Source: Bradyrhizobium sp. 149
Lineage (GTDB): Bacteria > Pseudomonadota > Alphaproteobacteria > Rhizobiales > Xanthobacteraceae
Direction: 5' to 3'
Assembly: GCF_023073915.1 (NCBI RefSeq)
Contig: NZ_JADPKK010000023.1
Location: forward strand, 868,001 to 932,000
Length of the DNA stretch: 64,000 nt
Shown here: piece by piece, positions 52,284 through 60,208 of the stretch
How the letters are laid out: every line of letters begins with the position of its first letter
Numbering within the stretch: the stretch's first letter is position 1
The notes under the pieces: model-generated
Told to the model about the DNA's origin: nothing
Databases searched by the model: none
Seen by the model: only the letters and a program-made list of their open reading frames with translations
Made by a program: the position numbers and the translations under genes

Positions 52284-52300
52284 GTTTCAAAAGCCGGAGC

Positions 52301-53209
52301 TTACTTGAACAGCGACAGGATGCTCTGGCTGTTCTGGTTGGCGATCGAGAGCGCCTGGACGCCGAGCTGCTGCTGGGTCTGGAGGGCCTGCAGACGGGTC
52401 GATTCCGCGTTCATGTCGGCGTCGACGAGCTGACCGACACCGCGGTCCACGGAGTCGATCAGGGTCTTCACGAAGTCAGTGTTGGTCGAGATGCGGTTCT
52501 TGACCGCGCCGAGATCGGCGGCGGCCGAGGCCACCGAGTTGATCGCAGCGGTGACCTGCGTGATGTAGCCATCGAGCGTGGTCTGGTCAGCCGTCGAGTC
52601 GGTCAGCGCAGAGATATTGATCGTGTCGACCGAAGCAGTGCCGCTCACCGTGTCCAGGATGCCGCTCTGGGTGCTGGTGTAGAGCGAATAGTTGGCGATC
52701 GTCAGAGTGATCGAACCGATGGTGGGCGTGCCGCCGACGCGTGAGAACGACGACACCAAGTTAAAGGTCGCCGGCGTGGTGGCGGTCGCGCTCAGCCAGT
52801 TCACGCCGTTGAAGGTCGCCGCGTTGGCCGTGCCCTTCATCTGCTGCTGGATCTGGGTGATGTCGGCCTGGATCTTGGTGCGGTCGATACCGGCAGTCTT
52901 GGCTTCGACCAGCAGCGCCTGCAGCTTGGTCAGGCCGCCGGTTGTGTCGCCGACAACCGCGGTCAGGGCGGTATATTCGGTGTCGACGGTCGCAGCCGAT
53001 AGACCGAGCGAGTCGGAGACGGCGGAGAGCGCGGCGTTGTCGGCGCGCATCGAGGTTGCGATCGACCAGTAGGCAGCGTTGTCCGAAGCGGTCGAAACAC
53101 GCTGGCCGGTGGAGATCCGGTTCTGCGTGGTCGCGAGCTGCGAGCTGACATTGCGAAGAGTCTGCAGCGCGGTCATTGCAGAAGAATTGGTGAGCAGGCT
53201 GGAGCTCAT
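52301..53209 (-). CDS. Flagellin, copy 1
   Basis: A 302-residue flagellin of the short lateral type, made only of the conserved N-terminal (SSLLTNSSAMTALQTLRNVS, RISTGQRVSTASDNAAYWSI) and C-terminal (QQLGVQALSIANQNSQSILS) polymerisation domains with a small central part. It differs from copy 2 at only about nine residues. The start at 53209 is set by homology between the copies; a structured leader with AAAGGGAC as ribosome site precedes it. It has its own leader and terminator and is the last of three tandem copies in the direction of transcription. Confidence 0.95.
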   Translation of the reverse strand: MSSSLLTNSSAMTALQTLRNVSSQLATTQNRISTGQRVSTASDNAAYWSIATSMRADNAALSAVSDSLGLSAATVDTEYTALTAVVGDTTGGLTKLQALLVEAKTAGIDRTKIQADITQIQQQMKGTANAATFNGVNWLSATATTPATFNLVSSFSRVGGTPTIGSITLTIANYSLYTSTQSGILDTVSGTASVDTINISALTDSTADQTTLDGYITQVTAAINSVASAAADLGAVKNRISTNTDFVKTLIDSVDRGVGQLVDADMNAESTRLQALQTQQQLGVQALSIANQNSQSILSLFK

Positions 53210-53345
53210 TTTTTGACGTCCCTTTGAAAACGGATTGGATTTTGGGGACATACCGGGCTCGCACCGGTACGGCAGAACGGCATCATGCCTTTGGGCTCGC
53301 AAAAAGCAGGCCCAACCTGTCGTAACGGTGACGATAGCGCGCAAA
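53210..53345 (-). promoter_or_regulatory. Structured leader of flagellin mRNA, copy 1
   Basis: On the reverse strand the leader holds hairpin A (TTGGGC / GCCCAA, forward arms 53291-53296 and 53310-53315), a GGCATGATGCC block, hairpin B (TACCGG / CCGGTA, arms 53251-53256 and 53264-53269) and the block ATGTCCCC (53244-53251). That block can pair with the ribosome site GGGACGT (53216-53222), with one G-U pair. The same layout occurs in copies 2 and 3. FlbT is a possible partner. Confidence 0.75.
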
Positions 53346-53460
53346 GTTTGTGCGAGGCTTGCGGCTCCGTGCTTGACCGCAACAGGATGAGGCAGATCGA
53401 GGTGAAAAGTCATGACGCCAGCTTGAAGTAACGGCGCGATCAGCGCACGTCAAAATGAAA

Positions 53461-53490
53461 AGGGCCGCCCTTCGCGAGAAGCGCGGCCCT
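53461..53490 (-). terminator. Intrinsic terminator of flagellin gene 2
   Basis: AGGGCCGC and GCGGCCCT pair around a self-complementary CTTCTCGCGAAG-like centre. On the reverse strand the hairpin is followed by TTTTCATTTTG, a good U-rich tail. It lies 18 bases after the stop codon of flagellin copy 2. Confidence 0.8.
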
Positions 53491-53508
53491 CTCAGATAGT
53501 TCCTGGGC

Positions 53509-54417
53509 TTAGCGGAACAGCGACAGGATGCTCTGGCTGTTCTGGTTGGCGATCGAGAGCGCCTGAACGCCGAGCTGCTGCTGGGTCTGGAGTGCCTGGA
53601 GACGGGTCGATTCCGCGTTCATGTCGGCGTCGACGAGCTGACCGACACCACGGTCCACCGAGTCCATCAGGGTCTTCACGAAGTCCGTGTTGGTCGAGAT
53701 GCGGTTCTTGACCGCGCCGAGATCGGCGGCGGCCGAGGCCACCGAGTTGATCGCAGACGTGACCTGCGCGATGTAGCCATCGAGCGTGGTCATGTCGGCC
53801 GTCGAGTCGGTCAGAGCGCCGATATTGATCGTGTCGACCGACGCAGTGCCGCTCACCGTGTCCAGGATACCGCTCTGGGTGCTGGTATAGAGTGAGTAGT
53901 TGGCAATCGTCAGCTGGATGGACCCGATCGTCGGCGTGCCGCCGACGCGCGAGAACGACGACACCAGGTTGAAGGTCGCCGGCGTGGTGGCGGTCGCGCT
54001 CAGCCAGTTCACGCCGTTGAAGGTCGCCGCGTTGGCCGTGCCCTTCATCTGCTGCTGGATCTGGGTGATGTCGGCCTGGATCTTGGTGCGGTCGATACCG
54101 GCGGTCTTGGCTTCGACCAGCAGCGCCTGCAGCTTGGTCAGGCCGCCGGTTGTGTCGCCGACAACCGCGGTCAGAGCGGTATATTCGGTGTCGACGGTCG
54201 CAGCCGACAGACCGAGCGAGTCGGAGACGGCGGAGAGCGCGGCGTTGTCGGCGCGCATCGACGTTGCGATCGACCAGTAGGCCGCGTTGTCCGAAGCAGT
54301 CGAGACGCGCATACCGGTGGAGATCCGGTTCTGCGTGGTCGCGAGCTGCGAGCTGACGTTGCGGAGAGTCTGCAGCGCGGTCATTGCAGACGAGTTGGTG
54401 AGAAGGCTAGAACCCAT
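53509..54417 (-). CDS. Flagellin, copy 2
   Basis: A 302-residue flagellin almost identical to copy 1. The differences include Gly2 for Ser2, GMR for GQR near residue 34, and the last residue Arg for Lys. Such closeness in DNA as well as protein points to recent duplication or gene conversion. It has its own leader with the ribosome site AAAGGGACATC and its own terminator (53461-53490), so it is transcribed separately. It is exported and polymerises into the filament after FlgL. Confidence 0.95.
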   Translation of the reverse strand: MGSSLLTNSSAMTALQTLRNVSSQLATTQNRISTGMRVSTASDNAAYWSIATSMRADNAALSAVSDSLGLSAATVDTEYTALTAVVGDTTGGLTKLQALLVEAKTAGIDRTKIQADITQIQQQMKGTANAATFNGVNWLSATATTPATFNLVSSFSRVGGTPTIGSIQLTIANYSLYTSTQSGILDTVSGTASVDTINIGALTDSTADMTTLDGYIAQVTSAINSVASAAADLGAVKNRISTNTDFVKTLMDSVDRGVGQLVDADMNAESTRLQALQTQQQLGVQALSIANQNSQSILSLFR

Positions 54418-54555
54418 TTTGATGTCCCTTTGAAGTAGATTGAATTTGGGGACATACCGGACTTGCACCGGTACGACAGGGCGGCGTCATGCCTTTGGGC
54501 GGCGAAAAGCAGGCCCAACCTGTCGTAACGGTGACGATAGCGCGCAAAGCTTGTG
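54418..54555 (-). promoter_or_regulatory. Structured leader of flagellin mRNA, copy 2
   Basis: The same elements as in copy 1: hairpin A arms at 54495-54500 and 54513-54518, hairpin B arms at 54455-54460 and 54468-54473, and the ATGTCCCC block at 54448-54455. Here the block is fully complementary over seven bases to GGGACAT (54422-54428), which includes the ribosome site. Bases upstream of hairpin A are identical to copy 1 over more than 20 positions. Confidence 0.75.
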
Positions 54556-54631
54556 CGGGGCTTGTGGCTCTGTGGCCCGACCGCAACAGGACGGCGAATT
54601 GCGGCGTGCGCGCGGCGTCACGCCAAACGAA

Positions 54632-54661
54632 AGGGCCGCGCTTCGCGAGAAGCGCGGCCCT
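54632..54661 (-). terminator. Intrinsic terminator of flagellin gene 3
   Basis: AGGGCCGCGCTTC and GAAGCGCGGCCCT form a perfect stem with a tight centre. On the reverse strand it is followed by TTTCGTTTGG. It lies 18 bases after the stop of flagellin copy 3 and is closely related in sequence to the terminator of copy 2. Confidence 0.8.
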
Positions 54662-54679
54662 CCCCAGATAGTTTGAGGC

Positions 54680-55585
54680 TTAGCGGAACAGCGACAGGAT
54701 GCTCTGGCTGCTGTTGTTGGCGATCGAGAGCGCCTGCACGCCGAGCTGCTGCTGGACCTGGAGCGCCGCCAGGCGGGTGGACTCCTGGTTCATGTCGGCG
54801 TCGACGAGCTGGCCGATACCGCGATCCACCGAGTCCATCAGCGACTTCACGAAGTCCGTGTTGGTCGAGATGCGGTTCTTGACGGCGCCGAGGTTGGCGG
54901 CAGCCGAGGCCACCGAGTTGATCGCGCCGGTGACCTGCGCGATGTAGCCATCGAGCGTGGTCTGGTCAGCCGCCGAGTCGGTCAGCGCGCCGATGTTGAT
55001 CGTGTCGACCGACGCAGTGCCGCTCACCGTGTCCAGGATACCGCTCTGGGTGCTGGTGTAGAGCGAATAATTCGCGACTGTCAGGCTGATGGAGCCGGTG
55101 GTCGGCGTGCCGCCGACGCGGGAGTACGACGACACGAGATTGACGGTCGTCGGCGTGGTGGCGGTCGTGCTCAACCAGTTCACGCCGTTAAAGGTCGCGG
55201 CATTGGCCGTGCCCTTCATCTGCTGCTGGATCTGGGTGACGTCCGCCTGGATCTTGGTGCGGTCAATACCGGCGGTCTTGGCTTCGACCAGCAGCGACTG
55301 CAGCTTGGTCAGGCCGCCGGTGCTGTCACCAACAACCGAGGTCAGAGCGGTATATTCGGTGTCAACCGTCGCAGCCGACAGACCGAGCGAGTCGGAGACG
55401 GCGGAAAGGGCCGCGTTATCAGCGCGCATCGAGGTCGCGATCGACCAGTAGGCGGCGTTGTCGGACGCGGTGGACACGCGCTGGCCGGTGGAGATCCGGT
55501 TCTGCGTGGTGGAGAGCTGCGAGCTGACAGACCGCAGGGTCTGGAGCGCGGTCATGGCGGTCGAGTTCGTAAGCAGGCTTGACAT
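54680..55585 (-). CDS. Flagellin, copy 3
   Basis: A 301-residue flagellin, the most divergent of the three tandem copies though still clearly paralogous. It has LRSVSSQLSTTQNRISTGQR at the N-terminus, TTATTPTTVNLVSSYSRVGG in the centre, and ALSIANNSSQSILSLFR at the end. Its leader preserves the RNA elements of the other copies, but its promoter region is different and contains TATGGTTAGC repeats. It is the first of the three in transcription order and has its own terminator. Confidence 0.95.
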   Translation of the reverse strand: MSSLLTNSTAMTALQTLRSVSSQLSTTQNRISTGQRVSTASDNAAYWSIATSMRADNAALSAVSDSLGLSAATVDTEYTALTSVVGDSTGGLTKLQSLLVEAKTAGIDRTKIQADVTQIQQQMKGTANAATFNGVNWLSTTATTPTTVNLVSSYSRVGGTPTTGSISLTVANYSLYTSTQSGILDTVSGTASVDTINIGALTDSAADQTTLDGYIAQVTGAINSVASAAANLGAVKNRISTNTDFVKSLMDSVDRGIGQLVDADMNQESTRLAALQVQQQLGVQALSIANNSSQSILSLFR

Positions 55586-55735
55586 TGCGAATGTCCCTTT
55601 ATGTACGCGTTACATTTTCACGAGGGGACATACCGGGCTTTCACCGGTACGGAGGGGCGGCATCATGCCTTTGGACTGATGTGGGTGGAGTCCAACCCGC
55701 CGTGACGCATTGCTAGCACGCCGAATCTTGCGCGC
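55586..55735 (-). promoter_or_regulatory. Structured leader of flagellin mRNA, copy 3
   Basis: Hairpin A here is TTGGACT / AGTCCAA (forward arms 55671-55677 and 55689-55695): both arms differ from copies 1 and 2 yet still pair, which is compensatory change. Hairpin B (55631-55636 and 55644-55649) is unchanged. The ATGTCCCC block (55624-55631) pairs over seven bases with GGGACAT (55591-55597) at the ribosome site. Confidence 0.75.
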
Positions 55736-55771
55736 AGATTAAGATCGGCTTGAATTACGGAGCAATATCAG

Positions 55772-55824
55772 ATGGTTAACATTACCCTCCGCTAACCATA
55801 GACGGGCACTTCCCGCTAACCATA
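55772..55824 (-). promoter_or_regulatory. Repeated TATGGTTAGC motif upstream of flagellin gene 3
   Basis: Two exact copies of TATGGTTAGC (reverse strand; forward 55791-55800 and 55815-55824) are spaced 24 bases apart, and a third related half-site, GGTTAAC, lies in the opposite orientation near 55774-55780. They lie upstream of the leader and are absent from the promoter regions of copies 1 and 2. They look like binding sites for an activator, for example the FtcR/LafR-type regulator. Confidence 0.45.
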
Positions 55825-55849
55825 ATAGCCGGCCGGCGATCGGCGGCGC

Positions 55850-56590
55850 TTACGAGAACGACCGCACCAGTCCGGAGGCGAGCAGGTTCCAGCCGTCGAT
55901 CAGCACGAAGAACAGCATCTTGAACGGCAGCGCGAGGATCGTCGGCGGCATCATCATCATGCCCATCGACATGGTCAGCGTCGCCACGATCATGTCGATC
56001 ACGAGGAACGGCAGGATGATGAGGAATCCGATCTCGAACGAACGCCTGAGCTCGGAAATCATGAACGCCGGAATGATGACGCGCATGTCGACACGCTTGT
56101 CGTCGAACTTCCTGCGGAAGCTCTCCGCGGCGAGCGATTCGAAGGTCTGCAGATCCTTGTCGCGAACATGGGCCAGCATGAATTCGCGGAACGGATCAGT
56201 GATCTTCAGATAGGCCTCTTCCTCCGAGATCTCGTTCTTCATTAGCGGCTGGATGCCGGTCTCCCAGGCGCGGTCGAAGGTCGGGGCCATCACGTAGAAC
56301 GTCATGAACAGCGCGAGGCTGATCAGCACCAGATTGGCCGGCGTGGTCTGGAGGCCGAGACCGGCGCGCAGGAACGACAGCGCCACCGCAAATCGCGTGA
56401 AGCTCGTCACCATGATGAGCAGCCCCGGCGCCACCGACAGCACCGTGATCACCGCCATCAGCTGGATGATCCGGCCGCTGGTCGAGCCGTTGCCCGGCGG
56501 CAGCAGCGAATTGAGGTCCGGAATCTGGGCCAGTGCCACCTCGGGCAGCACGACCAGGATCAACGCAAGCAGCAGGACTCTCAGTTTCAC
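55850..56590 (-). CDS. fliP: Flagellar export protein FliP
   Basis: A 246-residue export-gate protein. It has a cleavable signal peptide (MKLRVLLLALILVVLPEVAL) followed by four membrane helices, with FTRFAVALSFLRAGLGLQTT and the C-terminal MGMMMMPPTILALPFKMLFF as family signatures. It is the last gene of operon A and overlaps fliL by four bases. FliP forms the core of the pore together with FliQ and FliR from operon B. Confidence 0.95.
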   Translation of the reverse strand: MKLRVLLLALILVVLPEVALAQIPDLNSLLPPGNGSTSGRIIQLMAVITVLSVAPGLLIMVTSFTRFAVALSFLRAGLGLQTTPANLVLISLALFMTFYVMAPTFDRAWETGIQPLMKNEISEEEAYLKITDPFREFMLAHVRDKDLQTFESLAAESFRRKFDDKRVDMRVIIPAFMISELRRSFEIGFLIILPFLVIDMIVATLTMSMGMMMMPPTILALPFKMLFFVLIDGWNLLASGLVRSFS

Positions 56591-57030
56591 TGAATCACCA
56601 ACGTCTCAATAATCAATTCGCGGATCTTGCCCGAGGAGCGGACATTGGCACGCTCGGTCAGGTCGTCGCGCAGATGCTGAAGCCCGCGCGATCCCTCGAA
56701 CTGCGCAACTGTCGCCGACCGCAGATAGGTGACGATGTCCTCGCTGATATGGGCCGCCAGGATGCCGGCATCCTCGTCGCTCATGCTCTCGGTCACCAAG
56801 GAGGCTTCGATGCGGGCCCAGTTGTTGGCCGGCGCGCCGAGATTGGTCACGATCGGGGACAGCTTCCTGAGCCGCGCGCTGCCGGCGTAGCTCGAGGCAA
56901 GAGGCGGCGGAGTGGCGGTTTTCTTCGCATCAGCGACGCGCTCGGCGGCCGCAAACAGATGCAGCCCGGCAAGCGCGCCCGCGCCGATCGCGATCAGGGT
57001 CAGCACCACGACGGCTGCAATCAGGCGCAT
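56587..57030 (-). CDS. fliL: Flagellar basal-body protein FliL
   Basis: A 147-residue protein with one N-terminal membrane helix (LIAAVVVLTLIAIGAGALAG) and a periplasmic domain ending in the FliL-like segment RSSGKIRELIIETLVIQ. FliL surrounds the stator and supports torque. The gene lies between flgH and fliP, the usual position in rhizobia. Confidence 0.85.
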   Translation of the reverse strand: MRLIAAVVVLTLIAIGAGALAGLHLFAAAERVADAKKTATPPPLASSYAGSARLRKLSPIVTNLGAPANNWARIEASLVTESMSDEDAGILAAHISEDIVTYLRSATVAQFEGSRGLQHLRDDLTERANVRSSGKIRELIIETLVIQ

Positions 57031-57072
57031 GACGTCCCCTGCCCTCGCGAGGCGGCCCGACGGTCGCGAATC

Positions 57073-57768
57073 TCAGAATGGTGCCACGGCGTCATAGATC
57101 CGATGTCCCCATCCAGGCTGCTGCACGTCAGACAGATTTCCGCGGCCACCATAGGCCACGCGCGCCTCGGCGATCTTCTCATATGAGATCGTATTGGTTC
57201 GCGAGATATCGCGTGGGCGCACGATGCCGCCGACGTTGAGCACGCGCATTTCCGTGTTGACCTTGAATTCCTGCGAGCCGCTGATCATCATATTGCCGTT
57301 CGGCAACACGTCGGTGACGATGGCTGCGATCGACAGCTTGATGTCCTCGGTGCGGTCGATCTGGCCGTTGCCTTTGATCTGGGTGTTGGTGTTGAGATTG
57401 GCGCTCGTCGAGCCCTTGTCCTGCCATCCCGCGACGTCCATCAGCCAGTCGAGCCCGAACTTGATCTGCGAATCGCGCGAGCGGCCGGTCTTGTTGTCGA
57501 GCTTGGCCTTGTCCTGCATCGAGATGATCACCGTCACGACGTCGCCGGTGCGACGGGCGCGGGGATCGCGGTAGAGATCGGTGCCGTCGTCCCAAGTCGA
57601 GCGATAGCTGACGGGCGAGCGCATGCGGGGCGTCACGGGAATCGGATCGGCCTGCGTCCTCAGGCCGCTGCCGACCGGCGACAATCGCGGCCCGGTCAGG
57701 ACCTCGGCCGGGTCAGTGACGCATCCCGCAAGCGATAATAGCGACAGGATGAGGATCAGATGCTTCAT
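57073..57768 (-). CDS. flgH: Flagellar L-ring protein FlgH
   Basis: A 231-residue outer-membrane lipoprotein. The lipobox is LAGC with Cys16 as the lipidation site. The body shows DVVTVIISMQDKAKLDNKTG and VLPNGNMMISGSQEFKVN, followed by GIVRPRDISRTNTI, all typical of FlgH. It builds the L ring around the distal rod together with the P ring of FlgI from the same operon. The stop codon is followed after 42 bases by fliL. Confidence 0.95.
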   Translation of the reverse strand: MKHLILILSLLSLAGCVTDPAEVLTGPRLSPVGSGLRTQADPIPVTPRMRSPVSYRSTWDDGTDLYRDPRARRTGDVVTVIISMQDKAKLDNKTGRSRDSQIKFGLDWLMDVAGWQDKGSTSANLNTNTQIKGNGQIDRTEDIKLSIAAIVTDVLPNGNMMISGSQEFKVNTEMRVLNVGGIVRPRDISRTNTISYEKIAEARVAYGGRGNLSDVQQPGWGHRIYDAVAPF

Positions 57769-58524
57769 CTATTTGGTCTTTCCGTCATCCACGCGACGCA
57801 TCCCGCCGAGCAGATCGGCGAGGTGCGCCGCGCGCCCCGTCTCCATCTCGTTGAAGATCGCGCTCGAGCTCCTCGGGCTGAGCTTTGCGAGCACGGCCGC
57901 GGCCGTCTCGTCCGCCATCCCGGCGATCTGGGTTGCGGCGGCGTCCGGCTTCATGCGCGAGTAGATCTCGACGACGCTCGCTTCGGCCTTCTTCAGGAAG
58001 TCGTCACGCAACGCCATCCACTTCTCATATTCGGCGCGCTTGGCCTCGACCTCGGCGATCCGCTCGCGAAGCTGGCTCTCGGCCTTCTCCAGCTCCTTGA
58101 GCTGCCAAGCCAGCCTTGCATCGACGGCGGGGTCGGCGACATTGCTGCAGAACAGGGCGACTTCGTTGTCCGCGGTTGCAGCGGCCTGGGGCGGCACCGG
58201 CTTCGGCGGCGCCGTGACGCTGCCGGGCTTGGCCGGTCGCACCGGCGCGGCTGCTGGTGCCGGCGCGGGCTTCTCGGAAGCTGGCACGGCACCCGTGGTC
58301 GCGGGTCCGGAATCTTCAGCTGCCCACGCAGTCGCCCGGATTGACGCATTGTCGCTTGGGATCGACGAGATCGGCTTCTGCGGTCCCGGCGCGCGAGCGC
58401 GCGCGAAGGACAGCAGGTTGAGCGGCTTCGACGGCTTGGCCTCATCTAGCGCCAGCACGGGCGAGGCGCTCGCGAGCGCTGCGACCAGGAGGAGGATTTT
58501 GGCTTTATGATCCAGCTTCAACAT
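57769..58524 (-). CDS. motE: Periplasmic motility protein MotE-like
   Basis: A 251-residue exported protein with signal peptide (ILLLVAALASASPVLAL). A Pro/Ala-rich middle part is followed by a coiled coil (WQLKELEKAESQLRERIAEV) and a C-terminal MgtE-N-like domain (IAGMADETAAAVLAKLSPRS). This layout matches MotE, a chaperone of MotC in Sinorhizobium. The start at 58524 sets the signal peptide at the N-terminus. Its stop is adjacent to the flgH start. Confidence 0.82.
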   Translation of the reverse strand: MLKLDHKAKILLLVAALASASPVLALDEAKPSKPLNLLSFARARAPGPQKPISSIPSDNASIRATAWAAEDSGPATTGAVPASEKPAPAPAAAPVRPAKPGSVTAPPKPVPPQAAATADNEVALFCSNVADPAVDARLAWQLKELEKAESQLRERIAEVEAKRAEYEKWMALRDDFLKKAEASVVEIYSRMKPDAAATQIAGMADETAAAVLAKLSPRSSSAIFNEMETGRAAHLADLLGGMRRVDDGKTK

Positions 58525-58591
58525 CGGCCCGCGTGCGATTCTCGGTCGAGACCAGAGCATTGAGCGACCAAGCTTGCACGACGCTTACGCA

Positions 58592-59722
58592 TCATTGCAC
58601 GATGACATCCGCCTGGAGGGCGCCGGCCGTCTTGATCGCCTGGAGGATCGCGATGATGCCCGATGGTTTCAGGCCGATCTGGTTCAGCCCGCGCACCAGG
58701 CGCTGGAGATCGACGCCACTCAGGATCGCCACCTGCGATCCGGCCTCGTTGGCCTCGACCACGGTCTGGGGCACCACCACCGTCTGCCCTTTCGAGAACG
58801 GCGCCGGCTGCGACACCACGGGAAGCTCGGTGACGCGGACCGTCAGATTGCCGTGCGTCACGGCAACGCTCGATATCCGCACGTCGCGTCCGATCACCAC
58901 CGTGCCGGTGCGCTCGTTGATCACCACCCGCGCCGGCGTATCCGGCTCGACGGTCAGCTCGCCGATTTCAGCAAGGAAGCGGACCGGGCCGATGTGGCGC
59001 GGCTTCGACAGCACGATCGTGCGATAGTCGCGCTCGAAGGCGATCTGCGCGCGGTAGCGTCCGCCGGCGTAACGATTGATGGCGTCGAGGATTCGTGTGG
59101 CGGTGACGAAGTCGGGGTTCTTGAGCTCCAGCACAAGGTACTCCATTTCATGGAGACTACCCTGCACCTCGCGCTCGACCAGCGCGCCGTTCGGGATGCG
59201 GCCCGCGGTCGGCGTGCCCTGGCTGACGCTCTGGGCCTGGCCTCCGACGCTGTAGCCGGCGACCGTGACCGCGCCTTGCGCCACTGCATAGACCGCACCA
59301 TCCGCGGCGCGCAGCGACGTCATCACCAGAGTGCCGCCGAGCAGCGAGGTCGCATCGCCGAGCGACGACACGGTCACGTCCATGCGCTCGCCCGCACCGA
59401 TCGAAGGCTGCAGGTCCGCGGTCACCATCACAGCCGCGACGTTGCGCGTGCGCAGCGTCGTCGGACGCGGGGGATTGTTGGTGCTCGTGGTCTCGTTCCT
59501 GACATTGATGCCCATGTTCTCGAGCATCGATTGCAGGGACTGCTCCGTGAAAGGCGCATTGCGCAGCGTGTCGCCAGTGCCGTTCAGGCCGATGACGAGG
59601 CCGTAGCCGACGATCTGGTTTTCGCGCAATCCCTTGATGTCCGCGATGTCCTTGATGCGGACGGCGGCCTGGGCGCTGGCGGCGGACAGGAGCAGGACGA
59701 GCGCAAGCAGGACTCTGGTCAT
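58592..59722 (-). CDS. flgI: Flagellar P-ring protein FlgI
   Basis: A 376-residue periplasmic protein of normal length, with signal peptide ending near SAASAQA. The N-terminal signature is VRIKDIADIKGLRENQIVGY followed by GLNGTGDTLRNAPFTEQSLQ. The C-terminal end is QIGLKPSGIIAILQAIKTAG. It forms the ring in the peptidoglycan layer. The ATG overlaps the end of flgA by four bases. Confidence 0.96.
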   Translation of the reverse strand: MTRVLLALVLLLSAASAQAAVRIKDIADIKGLRENQIVGYGLVIGLNGTGDTLRNAPFTEQSLQSMLENMGINVRNETTSTNNPPRPTTLRTRNVAAVMVTADLQPSIGAGERMDVTVSSLGDATSLLGGTLVMTSLRAADGAVYAVAQGAVTVAGYSVGGQAQSVSQGTPTAGRIPNGALVEREVQGSLHEMEYLVLELKNPDFVTATRILDAINRYAGGRYRAQIAFERDYRTIVLSKPRHIGPVRFLAEIGELTVEPDTPARVVINERTGTVVIGRDVRISSVAVTHGNLTVRVTELPVVSQPAPFSKGQTVVVPQTVVEANEAGSQVAILSGVDLQRLVRGLNQIGLKPSGIIAILQAIKTAGALQADVIVQ

Positions 59723-60195
59723 GACCCGTCCACGACCTTGACGGTGCCGTCCGGCTGGACGATGCCCCTGATGATAACGCCCGTATCGGTGTTTCGTATA
59801 GGGATCAGCGCGCCCGGCGCGCCCGACTGCATCGCAGCGCCGTAGGTCACGATCGACAGGCCGCTGTCTTCGACCACGACCTTGACCATCGCGCCGCGGG
59901 CGACGGTCCAGGGATCCTCGACCGAATTGGTCGGGATCGGCTGACCGGGTAGCAGCGCGCGGCGCGCCATGCGGCCGACCAGGACCTGGCGTCCTTCGAT
60001 GAACATGGCGACGCCGAGCACGTTGGACGCGAAGGCGCGCTCGGTGATCATGTCGTCCCGGATCAGCTCGCCGGCGCGGATCGAGATGGCCGGCACCGGA
60101 AGCCGCTTCTCCTCGGCCACCGCGACCGGCGCCGACACGAGAACCAGCAGCACGGCGGCCAGCCCGCGCACCATCAAACCTACCCTGTTCAACAT
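59719..60195 (-). CDS. flgA: P-ring assembly chaperone FlgA
   Basis: A 158-residue exported protein with a signal peptide ending near VAVAEE. It consists only of the SAF-type domain (ISIRAGELIRDDMITERAFA, then MARRALLPGQPIP) and the C-terminal beta domain, so it is the short form common in alphaproteobacteria. FlgA helps FlgI assemble. The start at 60195 is the first ATG before the signal peptide. Confidence 0.9.
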   Translation of the reverse strand: MLNRVGLMVRGLAAVLLVLVSAPVAVAEEKRLPVPAISIRAGELIRDDMITERAFASNVLGVAMFIEGRQVLVGRMARRALLPGQPIPTNSVEDPWTVARGAMVKVVVEDSGLSIVTYGAAMQSGAPGALIPIRNTDTGVIIRGIVQPDGTVKVVDGS

Positions 60196-60208
60196 CGAGA
60201 CACCGGAA

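Noticed and set aside
52301..55585. Tandem repeats that could have been a CRISPR or phase-variation cassette.
   Set aside because: The repeat unit is a complete flagellin gene with leader and terminator. There are no invertible recombination sites or recombinase gene.
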